From Qipengyuania profundimaris (GTDB lineage: Bacteria; Pseudomonadota; Alphaproteobacteria; Sphingomonadales; Sphingomonadaceae): a stretch of 64,000 nucleotides of DNA. The translations under genes were made by a program, and so were the position numbers. Below, one piece after another: positions 10,635 through 19,010 of the stretch; positions within the stretch are counted from its first letter, which is position 1; each line of letters opens with the position of its first letter. The stretch lies in assembly GCF_030717945.1 (NCBI RefSeq), contig NZ_JAVAIM010000001.1, positions 61,131 through 125,130 of the forward strand. The letters are read 5' to 3'. The notes beneath the pieces are model-generated. The model saw only the letters and a list, made by a program, of their open reading frames with translations. It was not told where the DNA came from and searched no databases.

Positions 10635-10748
10635 GCAGACCTCGTTGCCAGTTGCCCCGCCCCTAACCTGCTTGTCCGCCCAGCGGTAGGGGAAACCTGC
10701 CGCTCCGCCGCTTCCCGAATCGGAAGCGCACAAGCTACGGCATGGGGC

Positions 10749-13373
10749 ATGTCCGGCCAGCCGACCCCGATGATGCAGCAATATCTCGCGCTCAAGCGCG
10801 AGGCCGGCGATGCGCTGCTGTTCTATCGCATGGGCGATTTCTTCGAGCTATTCTTCGAGGATGCCAAGGTGGCTGCAGGCATCCTCGACATTGCGCTGAC
10901 CAGCCGCGGCGAGCATGGCGGAGAACCGGTGCCGATGTGCGGCGTGCCGGTGCATTCGGCGGAAGGATACCTCGCGCGGCTGATCAAGGGCGGCTGCCGC
11001 GTCGCCATCGCCGAGCAGACGGAAACGCCCGACGAGGCCAAGGCCCGCGCCAAACGCGACGGCACGCCGACGTCCAAGGCGCTCGTTGCGCGCGACATCG
11101 TGCGCTTCGTGACGGCGGGTACGCTGACCGAGGAGGCACTGCTCGAACCGCGGCGCGCGAACCTGCTGGTCGCGGTCGCTCCGGTGCGCGACGGCGTCGG
11201 ACTGGCGAGCTGCGACATCTCGACCGGACGCATGGAGCTGGAAGAGTGCGAGGCGAGCGCGCTCGATGCTGCCCTGGCGCGGCTGGGTGCGAGCGAAGTT
11301 GTGGCGCCGGAAGATTGGGAAGACGGCACCGAAGATGTGATCGCCCGCCCACGCGCCGACTTTCGCAGCGAGGATGGCGAAGCGCGGCTCAAGAGCATCC
11401 ACGGCGTCGCGACGCTCGACGGGCTCGGAGACTTCACGCGTCCGATGCTGGCTGCCGCTGCGGGCCTCATCGCCTATCTCGACCATGCGGGTCGCGGCGA
11501 GCTACCCTTCCTACTTCCGCCCGTGGCGCGCGGATCGGGCGCGCATCTGGCGATGGATGCAGCAACCCGCGCGAGCCTCGAAATCCTCGAGGCTCAGGGT
11601 GGCGGGCGCGCCGGAAGCCTCGTCTCCTGCATCGACCGCTGCGTCACCGGCGCGGGGGCGCGGCAGCTGGCGGAGGATCTGGCTGCGCCGCTGGCGGATC
11701 GCGGACAGATCGAGGCGCGGCATGCCGCCATCCATCATTTTCATATCGACCCTCTGCTGCGAGCCGATCTGCGAGCGTTATTGAGGCAGGCTCCAGATAT
11801 CGGTCGCGCTCTGGGGCGGCTGGTCGCAGGACGCGGCAGCCCGCGCGATCTCGGCCAAATCCGCGATGGCCTGTCCGAAGCGCGCCGCGTGCGGGGGGTG
11901 CTGGAAGCGAGCGCGGACCTGCCTGCCCTCCTCCGGGACGCGCTGACGGCCTTGGGCGGCCATTCGGCGCTCATCGACCATCTCGATCGCGCCCTCGTTC
12001 CCTCGCCACCGACGGAGCGCCAGCAGGGCGGCTACATCGCCAGCGGCTACGACCACGCGCTCGATGCGCTGCGCGAGACCAGCGGCAATGCGCGCAAGGC
12101 GATAGCCGCGCTGGAAGCCAGATATCGCGAGGAAACCGATACCGCCTCGCTCAAGATCAAGCACAACAAGGTGCTCGGCTATTTCATCGAAGTTCCTGCC
12201 AAGCACGGCGACAAGCTGATGGCGGCGGACAGCGGCTTCACGCACCGCCAGACCATGGCGGGCGCAGTGCGGTTCAACTCCATCGGCCTGCACGAGGAAG
12301 CGACCCGCATTGCCGAGGCTGGCGCGCATGCGCTGGCGGCGGAGGAAGCGCATTTCGAGGAACTGGTCGGTGAGGTTGTGACCGCGCGGCAAGCGATCGC
12401 CGCCACCGCCGCCGCGCTCGCCCGGATCGATGTGGCCGCAGGGCTGGCGGAACGCGCGGTCGAGGGCGACTGGGCGCGCCCCGAAATGCTCGACGCGCCA
12501 TGTCTCGAAGTCGTCGGTGGACGTCACCCGGTGGTGGAGCAGGCACTGGCGAAATCGGGCGAGCGCTTCGTCGCCAACGATTGCTCGCTGGGTGAGGACG
12601 ACCGGCTCTGGCTGATCGGCGGCCCGAACATGGGCGGCAAATCGACGTTCCTGCGCCAGAACGCGCTGATCCTGCTGCTGGCGCAGGCTGGCAGCTATGT
12701 GCCGGCGAGTAGCGCGCGCATTGGTTTGGCGGACCGGTTGTTCAGCCGCGTCGGTGCGAGCGACAACCTTGCGCGCGGGCGCTCCACCTTCATGGTGGAG
12801 ATGGTCGAGACGGCTGCCATCCTTTCGCAGGCCACGGAGCGCAGTTTCGTCATTCTCGACGAAGTCGGGCGTGGCACGTCGACTTACGACGGCATGGCGC
12901 TGGCATGGGCGGTGGTCGAGGCAGTTCACGAGCAATTGCGCTGCCGCTGCCTCTTCGCGACGCATTACCACGAGCTCAGCCGCCTTGCCGACACCTGCGA
13001 CGCGCTCAGCCTGCACCATGTGCGGGCGCGCGAGTGGAAAGGCGACCTGGTGCTGTTGCACGAACTTACCGGCGGCGCCGCCGATCGCAGCTACGGCCTC
13101 GATGTCGCACGTCTGGCGGGCGTACCCCAACCCGTGCTGAAGCGCGCCAAGGCGGTTCTTGCTAAGCTGGAAAAGGGCCGCGCGGAGACCGGCGGGCTCG
13201 CCGCAGGACTGGGGGAATTACCGCTGTTCGCAGCAAGCTTGCAGGCCGAAAACGAGCCGGACGATGCGCTGCGCGACGCGCTCGAAGTGCTCGATATCGA
13301 CACGCTCAGTCCGCGCGAGGCCTTGGACAAGCTCTACGAACTCAAGGCGCTGGGAGGTTCAACCAAGCCTTAA
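10749..13373 (+). CDS. mutS: DNA mismatch repair ATPase MutS
   Basis: MutS recognises mismatches and small loops and recruits MutL. The protein has 874 residues from the ATG at 10749. The mismatch-recognition F-x-E motif is F31-F-E33 in YRMGDFFELF. Connector, lever and clamp domains follow. The ABC-type ATPase has its Walker A in GGPNMGGKSTFLRQ (about residue 623), the signature region in RVGASDNLARGRSTFMVEM, Walker B in VILDEVGRGTSTYDG (about 703) and the switch histidine in ATHYHELS. The frame is open for 804 codons upstream, but that stretch is the antisense of the malic enzyme gene. All key residues are present, so it should be functional. Confidence 0.97.
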   Translation: MSGQPTPMMQQYLALKREAGDALLFYRMGDFFELFFEDAKVAAGILDIALTSRGEHGGEPVPMCGVPVHSAEGYLARLIKGGCRVAIAEQTETPDEAKARAKRDGTPTSKALVARDIVRFVTAGTLTEEALLEPRRANLLVAVAPVRDGVGLASCDISTGRMELEECEASALDAALARLGASEVVAPEDWEDGTEDVIARPRADFRSEDGEARLKSIHGVATLDGLGDFTRPMLAAAAGLIAYLDHAGRGELPFLLPPVARGSGAHLAMDAATRASLEILEAQGGGRAGSLVSCIDRCVTGAGARQLAEDLAAPLADRGQIEARHAAIHHFHIDPLLRADLRALLRQAPDIGRALGRLVAGRGSPRDLGQIRDGLSEARRVRGVLEASADLPALLRDALTALGGHSALIDHLDRALVPSPPTERQQGGYIASGYDHALDALRETSGNARKAIAALEARYREETDTASLKIKHNKVLGYFIEVPAKHGDKLMAADSGFTHRQTMAGAVRFNSIGLHEEATRIAEAGAHALAAEEAHFEELVGEVVTARQAIAATAAALARIDVAAGLAERAVEGDWARPEMLDAPCLEVVGGRHPVVEQALAKSGERFVANDCSLGEDDRLWLIGGPNMGGKSTFLRQNALILLLAQAGSYVPASSARIGLADRLFSRVGASDNLARGRSTFMVEMVETAAILSQATERSFVILDEVGRGTSTYDGMALAWAVVEAVHEQLRCRCLFATHYHELSRLADTCDALSLHHVRAREWKGDLVLLHELTGGAADRSYGLDVARLAGVPQPVLKRAKAVLAKLEKGRAETGGLAAGLGELPLFAASLQAENEPDDALRDALEVLDIDTLSPREALDKLYELKALGGSTKP

Positions 13374-13399
13374 CTTCCGGCGCTGTAATATTGCGCACG

Positions 13400-13795
13400 A
13401 TGGAAGACGGTCTACTCACGACGCACGGCAAGAAGTTGCTGATGATCGGCTTGTTCCTCTGGTTCGTCGCCGTAATGATCGGCGGGGAGGACGATCCGGG
13501 TCTGCTTGCTCAGCAGGTGGACGCTTCGGGGAATGGTCCTGCAAGTGCCGCCGCTTACGAACCTGCTCCGCAAGACGCCATGAAGGTAACGCAGGCCCCG
13601 TCTGCGGCACCCCGACCCAGCAGGCAAGACGATGCCGCGCTGGATGCATGGTATGCCGCGTCGGATGCGGGGAGCGACTGGGGTACCCCGCCCGAACCGC
13701 AAGCGCCGCAAGTTGTGGAGCCGCGCCCTGTCGATGAAAGCCATCTGATCGACGACACACAGCCTCTGGTCGTTACCGCTCCCGAAGTCCGCTAG
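13400..13795 (+). CDS. Single-pass membrane protein, unknown function
   Basis: A 131-residue protein I do not recognise. A short cytoplasmic N-terminus precedes one hydrophobic helix (LLMIGLFLWFVAVMIGG, about residues 13-29). The rest is a low-complexity, Pro/Ala/Glu-rich tail that is probably disordered and periplasmic. A TTG 9 bases upstream could also be the start. It begins 26 bases after the mutS stop codon and may be read through from mutS. The next gene also encodes a small membrane protein. Confidence 0.6.
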   Translation: MEDGLLTTHGKKLLMIGLFLWFVAVMIGGEDDPGLLAQQVDASGNGPASAAAYEPAPQDAMKVTQAPSAAPRPSRQDDAALDAWYAASDAGSDWGTPPEPQAPQVVEPRPVDESHLIDDTQPLVVTAPEVR

Positions 13796-13830
13796 CGGAA
13801 CCTTGCTCGCCGTCCACCGCTTATACCGGC

Positions 13831-14232
13831 ATGGCGCAGGACGACCCCCCGAAAAAATCCGACAAGAGCACCGAGTGGGCAGAGTTCCGCACGGACCTTG
13901 CCGAAGATCGCAACATCATGGCGATGGAGCGCACATTTGCCGGCTGGATGCGGACGGCGTTCGCCGCGATCGGCATCGGCCTCGGCTTCAGGGCGCTGTT
14001 CGGCGCATGGGACCCGTCATGGATGCCCAAGCTCATCGCGACGGTGTTCATTCTCGGTGGTGGGTGGCTTGCGGTAAAAGCAGAAAGGCGGGCATGCAAA
14101 ACGCTGGCCCGCCTGGATACGCATAAATTCGAGGCCATCTCGACCATGAACTTCCGCGCGATGGCCTATGCTGTGGCAACTGGCTCGGTTGTCCTTAGCA
14201 TCGGTCTCTGGGTGATGACCGACAACGGTTAG
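13831..14232 (+). CDS. DUF202 family membrane protein
   Basis: A 133-residue YidH-like DUF202 protein. The family hallmark is visible as DRNIMAMERTFAGWMRTAFA (about 26-45), a basic and aromatic segment followed by a hydrophobic helix. Two further helices are MPKLIATVFILGGGWLAV and AYAVATGSVVLSIGLWVM. DUF202 proteins are small inner-membrane proteins of unknown function; fungal relatives are linked to vacuolar transporter chaperones. The last bases overlap the stop codon of the convergent acidic gene. Confidence 0.85.
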   Translation: MAQDDPPKKSDKSTEWAEFRTDLAEDRNIMAMERTFAGWMRTAFAAIGIGLGFRALFGAWDPSWMPKLIATVFILGGGWLAVKAERRACKTLARLDTHKFEAISTMNFRAMAYAVATGSVVLSIGLWVMTDNG

Positions 14233-14591
14233 GTGCCGTCTCCCTGCAGGCCATCCGGCTTCTTGTCTTTGCCGTACTTATCGACATTGTCATCATGGTT
14301 CGGCTCACCCTTGTAGGCATCCATGTCGATCCGGCCCGAGCTTTCCATGTCGCGCATGTGATCGATCGTGTCCTGCGTCGAATCGCCCATCAGGCCTGAC
14401 TTGTTGTCGCCCTTGACACTTTCGGTCGGCGAGGTGGTCTCGGTAGTGGTCGACTGCGCTTCCTCGGCGACTTCCTGCGCCTGGTTGCGGTGATCGTCCT
14501 GCTCGTCATTGTGCATCTCGGGCGCCAGATTAGCCATGCGCGCCTCCTTGCTTTCGCCGACGGGGGTGTTGGTCTTGGTGGTATCGCTCAT
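14229..14591 (-). CDS. Small acidic, disordered hypothetical protein
   Basis: A 120-residue hydrophilic protein with no membrane segment. It is rich in Asp, Glu, Gln, Thr and Asn, and a lysine-rich patch (DKYGKDKKPDG) lies near the C-terminus. It looks intrinsically disordered. The ATG at 14591 is chosen because AAGGAG lies 9 bases upstream, a strong ribosome site. No family recognised. Similar small hydrophilic proteins are common stress or desiccation proteins, but that is only a guess. The 34-bp palindrome lies upstream. Confidence 0.55.
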   Translation of the reverse strand: MSDTTKTNTPVGESKEARMANLAPEMHNDEQDDHRNQAQEVAEEAQSTTTETTSPTESVKGDNKSGLMGDSTQDTIDHMRDMESSGRIDMDAYKGEPNHDDNVDKYGKDKKPDGLQGDGT

Positions 14592-14663
14592 CGCGGGTGA
14601 TCTCCTTTGCAGGGTCAACGGCGTGGCGGGGGCGGGGGTTCCGCTTTTGTTGGGTGCGCCTTC

Positions 14664-14790
14664 GACATCCGTCTAAGGCTTGCGGCTCCAGCCCACTCCC
14701 CCACCCAGCCACCCACGGCACTATACTGATTGGGTGGCCGGGTGGGGGAGTGGGCTGGAGCCGCTGCAAGGTCGGGACGGATGTCCCGAC
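14664..14790. repeat. Long imperfect palindrome with nested hairpin
   Basis: A 34-base arm (14682-14715) pairs with 14731-14764 at 33 of 34 positions around a 15-base loop. Outside it, GACATCCGTC (14664-14673) is complementary to GACGGATGTC (14776-14785). The right side also holds its own perfect hairpin, GTCGGGAC-GGAT-GTCCCGAC (14771-14790). The arms are C-rich on one side and G-rich on the other. The unit sits in the intergenic region between the acidic gene and the 3-hydroxyacyl-CoA dehydrogenase gene. It resembles a repetitive extragenic palindrome or a small non-autonomous element; copy number cannot be judged from one window. Confidence 0.85.
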
Positions 14791-14806
14791 CGCACGCAAA
14801 CCAAAA

Positions 14807-15679
14807 TCACCTCGTCGCGACAGGCTCGTCGCCCGAGTAGTCGTAAAACCCGCGCCCGGTCTTGCGGCCGAGCCAGCCGGCTTCGACGTATTTCACAAGC
14901 AGCGGCGCGGGGCGGTATTTAGCGTCGCGGGTGGTCTTGTAGAGCACCATGATGATGTCGAGGCAGGTGTCCAGCCCTACGAAATCGGCCAGTTGCAGCG
15001 GCCCCATCGGGTGGTTGAGGCCGAGCCGGCAGCCCTTGTCGATGTCTTCGATCCCCGCCGTCGACTGGCCGAGCACGAAAACCGCTTCATTGATCATCGG
15101 CAACAGGATGCGGTTGACTACGAAGCCGGGCTCGTCTTGGCTCAGCACCACCTGCTTGCCCAGCCCTTCGGCGAAGGCGGTGATACGGTCGGTGGTGGTC
15201 TGCGCAGTGGCGAGGCCGGGAATAACCTCGATCAGGCCCATCACCGGGACGGGATTGAAGAAGTGCAGGCCGATGAAGCGCGCCGGGTCGGGCGAATAAT
15301 TCGCCATGCGCGTGATGGGGATGGAACTGGTGTTCGACGCCATGATCGCGTCCGGCGCCAGCACTTCGCCTGCCTTCTCGAAGATAGCCTGCTTGATTTC
15401 TTCCTTCTCGGTCGCCGCCTCGATGATGATGTCTGCATGGGACATCGGCGCGTAGTCGCCCACCGGAGTGATCCGCTTCAGCGTCGCTTCGGCATCGGCA
15501 ATCTCGATCTTGCCCTTGCCGACCAGCTTGCCGAGTGCCTTGTCGATCCCGGCGTGTGCCTTCTCGGCGACTTCGAGGCCGACGTCAGCCAGCAGCACTT
15601 GCATGCCATGCGCGGCCACTGTCTGGGCGATCCCCGACCCCATCTGTCCGGCGCCGATAATGCCGATTGTCTTGCTCAT
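14807..15679 (-). CDS. 3-hydroxyacyl-CoA (3-hydroxybutyryl-CoA) dehydrogenase
   Basis: A 290-residue NAD-dependent 3-hydroxyacyl-CoA dehydrogenase that interconverts 3-hydroxyacyl-CoA and 3-oxoacyl-CoA. The N-terminal Rossmann motif is [14 protein letters not shown]. The catalytic histidine is in [11 protein letters not shown] (about residue 138) and the family signature region is [18 protein letters not shown]. The C-terminal helical domain ends TGRGFYDY. The stand-alone length without an enoyl-CoA hydratase domain fits the Hbd/PaaH type, used in butanoate, polyhydroxybutyrate or phenylacetate metabolism. The neighbours do not decide which. Confidence 0.92.
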   Translation of the reverse strand: MSKTIGIIGAGQMGSGIAQTVAAHGMQVLLADVGLEVAEKAHAGIDKALGKLVGKGKIEIADAEATLKRITPVGDYAPMSHADIIIEAATEKEEIKQAIFEKAGEVLAPDAIMASNTSSIPITRMANYSPDPARFIGLHFFNPVPVMGLIEVIPGLATAQTTTDRITAFAEGLGKQVVLSQDEPGFVVNRILLPMINEAVFVLGQSTAGIEDIDKGCRLGLNHPMGPLQLADFVGLDTCLDIIMVLYKTTRDAKYRPAPLLVKYVEAGWLGRKTGRGFYDYSGDEPVATR

Positions 15680-15749
15680 CGAAAATTCCTTCGCACTTGC
15701 AGCAAAGCGCTTGCACTAGCGAAGGCGGCAGGGGCTGGCTAGCCGCGTT

Positions 15750-16328
15750 TCAGCGGTTCTGGCCTGGCACCCATTTGACGTCGTCCGTTCCGTCGCGATT
15801 GGCAACGCGGGCGAGCACGAAGAGATAGTCCGACAGGCGGTTGATATAGGCGAGCCCCTGGGGATTGGTGCGAACTTCGGCGGCCATGGCCGTCATCGCC
15901 CGTTCGGCGCGCCGAACGGCGGCTCGCGCGATATGCAGCCGCGCCGCGCCCTCGCTGCCGCCGGGAAGGACAAAGCTCGTCAGCGGTTCCAGCCGATCGT
16001 TGGCCCTATCGATCGCCTGCTCCAGCCAGGCAACCTGCTTGGCGACGATCCGCAGCACCATCTCGGATGGTGCGAAATCGTCGCCATCCGCGGCAGGCGT
16101 CGCCAGATCGGCCCCAAGGTCGAACAGGTCGTTCTGGATACGGAACAGATCGTCGGCATAGCCGCTCTGCGCCAGTGCTACGGCTGCATGGCCGAGTGCG
16201 CTGTTGGCTTCGTCCACCACACCGATCGCTTCCATGCGTGCATCGTGCTTGGGCAGGCGCGATCCGTCGACAAGGCCGGTCGTGCCGTCGTCGCCGGTGC
16301 GGGTGTAGATCTTGTTTAGCTTGACCAT
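15750..16328 (-). CDS. Cob(I)alamin adenosyltransferase, PduO type
   Basis: A 192-residue PduO/MMAB-type enzyme that transfers the adenosyl group from ATP to cob(I)alamin, making coenzyme B12. The ATP-binding N-terminus is KIYTRTGDDGTTGLVDGSR, and the C-terminal signature is around RRAERAMTAM and INRLSDYLFVLARVANR. The ATG at 16328 matches the family start MVKLNKIYTRTG; the frame is open 7 codons more. It follows the twin-helix membrane protein gene by 21 bases and is probably co-transcribed with it. No other cobalamin genes are nearby. Confidence 0.93.
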   Translation of the reverse strand: MVKLNKIYTRTGDDGTTGLVDGSRLPKHDARMEAIGVVDEANSALGHAAVALAQSGYADDLFRIQNDLFDLGADLATPAADGDDFAPSEMVLRIVAKQVAWLEQAIDRANDRLEPLTSFVLPGGSEGAARLHIARAAVRRAERAMTAMAAEVRTNPQGLAYINRLSDYLFVLARVANRDGTDDVKWVPGQNR

Positions 16329-16349
16329 GTCGCGCGGGCCTGGCCGCAC

Positions 16350-16589
16350 TCAGTTGGCGATAGCGAGGATGATTGCGACCACCGCGATAGCCAGCGCCTG
16401 GTATTTCACGCGGGCGAACATCGCGCGGTTCTGCGCCAGCTGCATCTCGGTCGCATCGACCTGCTCGCCGCTTTCGAGATCGACCTTCGTGCTTTTCAGG
16501 AACGCCACGATGCCGCGCACGAGGCTGACGACGACGAGGATCATGAGGACGACGAGGACGATGGCGAGGAATGTGTTCATGGTGCCCAT
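16350..16589 (-). CDS. Twin transmembrane helix small protein (HIG1 domain)
   Basis: A 79-residue protein with two hydrophobic helices (about 5-28 and 62-78) separated by a polar loop containing QLAQNRAMFARVKYQALAI. This arrangement matches the bacterial HIG1-domain family, whose mitochondrial relatives associate with respiratory complexes. In alphaproteobacteria this gene often precedes the cobalamin adenosyltransferase gene, as here. Start may be the ATG at 16589 or the one at 16580. Role in respiration is family knowledge, not shown by the sequence. Confidence 0.8.
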   Translation of the reverse strand: MGTMNTFLAIVLVVLMILVVVSLVRGIVAFLKSTKVDLESGEQVDATEMQLAQNRAMFARVKYQALAIAVVAIILAIAN

Positions 16590-16592
16590 GAC

Positions 16593-17423
16593 TTAGGTGC
16601 TGGCGAGCGAAATACCAGCCGGAAAACGGTGCAAGCGCAGTTGCTCGGCAAGCAACAGTCCATCCTCGCCACTGTTTCTGCGTTCCGCCAGCGACGGCGA
16701 GCCACGGCGCTTGGCGAGCTTCTTGCCGCTCTCGTCCATCAGCAGCCCATGATGATGCCAGCTTGGTACGGGCAAGCCGAGCAATGCCTGGAGCAGACGA
16801 TGGACGTGGGTCGCGGGAAACAGGTCCTGGCCGCGTGTGACCAGCGTCACGCCGTCCGCTGCATCGTCGAGCGTCGCGGCGAGGTGGTAGCTGGCCGGCG
16901 CATCCTTGCGAACGATCACCACATCACCGGCTTCGCGCGGGTCTGCTGTCATGCATACGGCAAGCTCGTCTTCCCACTCAAGATCGCCGGCGCGCGCCAT
17001 CGCGCAATCGACATCGAGGCGCAAAGCCGCTGGTTTCGCGGGATCGAGCAGGCGGCCCTTGCAGGTGCCTGGATAGACCAACCCTTCCGGTCCCAGCCGT
17101 GGTTTCAAGGCTTCGATTTCCGCCCGTGTGCAGGTGCAGGGATAAAGCAGTCCTTTCTCCAGCAGCTCTCGCGCAGCCTCGTCATAGCTCTCCAGCCGGG
17201 ATGATTGCGTTGGCACTTCGTCCCATTCGAGCCCGAGCCATTCGAGGTCGCGGCGGAATTCGTCGGCCAGTTCCGGCCGCGATCGCGCGCCGTCGATATC
17301 TTCTATCCTCAGCAGGAATTGCCCGCCCCGCTCCTTCGCCAGATCGTGCGCGACAATCGCCGAATAGGCATGGCCGAGATGCAGCGGACCGTTGGGACTG
17401 GGGGCGAAGCGGGTGACGGCCAA
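16593..17423 (-). CDS. gluQ: Glutamyl-Q tRNA(Asp) synthetase
   Basis: GluQ activates glutamate without tRNA and attaches it to the queuosine in the tRNA(Asp) anticodon loop. This 276-residue protein is a truncated glutamyl-tRNA synthetase: catalytic core present, anticodon-binding domain absent. The HIGH motif is PLHLGHA, the KMSKS-like motif is KKLAKR. Zinc-ligand cysteines appear in YPCTCTR (about 96-102) and YPGTCKGR. RIEDIDGAR is the family's conserved core. queC, an enzyme of queuosine precursor synthesis, is also in this window at 41.8-42.5 kb. The gene diverges from the HNH nuclease gene and is followed closely by the HIG1 gene. Confidence 0.92.
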   Translation of the reverse strand: MAVTRFAPSPNGPLHLGHAYSAIVAHDLAKERGGQFLLRIEDIDGARSRPELADEFRRDLEWLGLEWDEVPTQSSRLESYDEAARELLEKGLLYPCTCTRAEIEALKPRLGPEGLVYPGTCKGRLLDPAKPAALRLDVDCAMARAGDLEWEDELAVCMTADPREAGDVVIVRKDAPASYHLAATLDDAADGVTLVTRGQDLFPATHVHRLLQALLGLPVPSWHHHGLLMDESGKKLAKRRGSPSLAERRNSGEDGLLLAEQLRLHRFPAGISLAST

Positions 17424-17525
17424 GCTGTCGATCCTCGGGACAAGTTTGTGGATAGCCTGTCTGTAACAGTCTTGACGCTTCCCGATGCAAGTGCATTTTC
17501 AGATCCATCGGGAGGAGCGTGTCGC

Positions 17526-18134
17526 ATGTTCAGGGCCGAACTGCTGGAGAGGGCCGCAAGGTTTCGAAGTAGTGCCGAGGATCCGACGCGCAATCTGCAG
17601 TCGTGTCCGTCCCTCGTCTTGAATGCCGATTACACTCCCCTTTCCTACTACCCGCTCAGCCTGTGGCCCTGGCAAACCGCGATCAAGGCGATCTTCCTCG
17701 ACCGCGTCGACGTGATCGCCAGCTACGAGCGCGAGGTCCATTCGCCCAATCTCGACATGAAGATCCCCAGCGTGATTGCGCTGAAGCAATATGTGAAGCC
17801 GAGCGAGTTTCCCGCCTTCACGCGCTTCAACTTGTTCCTGCGCGATCGCTTCAGCTGCCAGTTTTGTGGCGATATGGGCAATCTCACCTTCGACCACGTG
17901 ATCCCCCGGCGTCTCGGCGGCAAGACTACGTGGGAAAACATCGCCACCGCCTGCGCGCCCTGCAACCTCAAGAAGGGCGGGCGCACACCGCAGCAAGCGA
18001 ATATGCAACTCTACGCCAAACCGATCCGGCCGACGCACTGGCAACTGCAACAGCACGGCAAGCAATTCCCGCCGAACTACCTGCACGAAACCTGGCGTGA
18101 CTGGCTCTATTGGGACATCGAACTGGAAGAGTGA
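17526..18134 (+). CDS. HNH endonuclease family protein
   Basis: A 202-residue protein with an HNH nuclease domain at about residues 110-160. The first zinc-knuckle pair is CQFCGD, the catalytic DH is in LTFDHVIPRRLGGKTTWENI, and the second pair is CAPCNLKKGGRTP. The N-terminal 100 residues (LVLNADYTPLSYYPLSLWPW) are typical of a widespread chromosomal HNH family in alphaproteobacteria. The ATG at 17526 is preceded by GGAGG. It is not next to a methylase or phage genes, so a restriction role is unlikely; a DNA repair or processing role is possible but unproven. Confidence 0.9.
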   Translation: MFRAELLERAARFRSSAEDPTRNLQSCPSLVLNADYTPLSYYPLSLWPWQTAIKAIFLDRVDVIASYEREVHSPNLDMKIPSVIALKQYVKPSEFPAFTRFNLFLRDRFSCQFCGDMGNLTFDHVIPRRLGGKTTWENIATACAPCNLKKGGRTPQQANMQLYAKPIRPTHWQLQQHGKQFPPNYLHETWRDWLYWDIELEE

Positions 18135-18250
18135 TCTTTTGGTCGCAGTTCAGTGGATTCGCGATCACGGTGCGATTCCGGCTTATCCGGCTCAAACAGC
18201 GATAGTATTTAACGGTCTGCACCAAATCCGGTGCCGGGAAACCAGTGTCT

Positions 18251-18526
18251 ATGAATCGATTGCTTATGGCCGGTCTCGTACCGGCGATTGCGGCCTTGTG
18301 CGGCTGCGTGTCGATGGCAACCAATCAGGCAAGCAACAAGCTGGCCGATCTTTGTGAAGCGAAGGGCGTAGATGCGCGCATTGCTGCTCCCACTGCGGAA
18401 GTACAGGGCGGAATGTTCGGCAATGTCGTAGTCACAGGCGATTGCATTGGACCCGGCGAGGAGGGGTACGAGGATGCGATGACGATCGAGGAGTACCGGG
18501 CCAGCATCGGCAAGAAACCAAGCTGA
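18251..18526 (+). CDS. Small lipoprotein, unknown function
   Basis: A 91-residue protein with a lipoprotein signal: Met-Asn-Arg, hydrophobic core, lipobox LCGC (Cys about residue 21). The mature part is about 70 residues, slightly acidic, with two further cysteines (ADLCEAKG and TGDCIGPG) that could form a disulfide. No family recognised. A GTG 6 bases upstream is an alternative start. Confidence 0.65.
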   Translation: MNRLLMAGLVPAIAALCGCVSMATNQASNKLADLCEAKGVDARIAAPTAEVQGGMFGNVVVTGDCIGPGEEGYEDAMTIEEYRASIGKKPS

Positions 18527-18555
18527 ACCGTCGCTTCGTCCTCCTTTCTCGAAAA

Positions 18556-18589
18556 GAAAGCGGCGCCGGTCCGAAGACTGGCGCCGCCT
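18556..18589 (-). terminator. Rho-independent terminator of the acidic lipoprotein gene
   Basis: GCGGCGCC (18560-18567) pairs perfectly with GGCGCCGC (18580-18587). Read on the minus strand, the stem is followed by TTTCTTTTC. It lies just past the end of the acidic lipoprotein gene. On the plus strand there is no T tract. Confidence 0.75.
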
Positions 18590-18625
18590 GAATTCCCGCT
18601 GGTAATATTCCAGCAGGCCAGCCGA

Positions 18626-18901
18626 TTACATGCCGGTTTCGTCCATTGCGCCTTCGTCGACAGCGTCTTCCGCTGCGTCGCCGGCTTCACCCATGGCGTC
18701 GGCTTCGGCGTCGAGAGCTTCTTCAGCTGCTTCGTCGCCCTGTGCTTCGGCGAGGTCGGCCTGCTCTTCAAGCAGGTCTTCCTGCGATTCGGCCTGCTGT
18801 TCGACCAGATCTTCCTGAGCTTCCTGCTCGCTTTCGGCGCAGGCGCCGAGCGCTGCGAATGCGAAAGCCGAAGCGACGAGAGTTACGTGGTTGAATTTCA
18901 T
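18626..18901 (-). CDS. Highly acidic Ala/Glu-rich lipoprotein
   Basis: A 91-residue protein with a lipoprotein signal peptide ending in the lipobox ALGAC (Cys about residue 20). The mature part is nearly all Ala, Glu, Asp and Gln with heptad-like repeats (EDLVEQQAESQEDLLEEQ), so an acidic, probably helical or disordered chain anchored to a membrane. The ATG at 18901 starts the signal peptide; the frame is open 14 codons further up. Function unknown. Confidence 0.7.
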   Translation of the reverse strand: MKFNHVTLVASAFAFAALGACAESEQEAQEDLVEQQAESQEDLLEEQADLAEAQGDEAAEEALDAEADAMGEAGDAAEDAVDEGAMDETGM

Positions 18902-19010
18902 GAGGTATCCCCTTGATTCTGCCCAATGTGGCAGGTGGCGCAATTGTGGCGAAAATAAGGAGGTCGGTCAAATCCGAAATGTGCGATTGCGACGAAGCGA
19001 GCCTTGCAAC

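Noticed and set aside
8337-10748. 804 codons of open frame upstream of and in frame with mutS
   Set aside because: This stretch is antisense to the malic enzyme gene; family similarity of MutS begins only at 10749.
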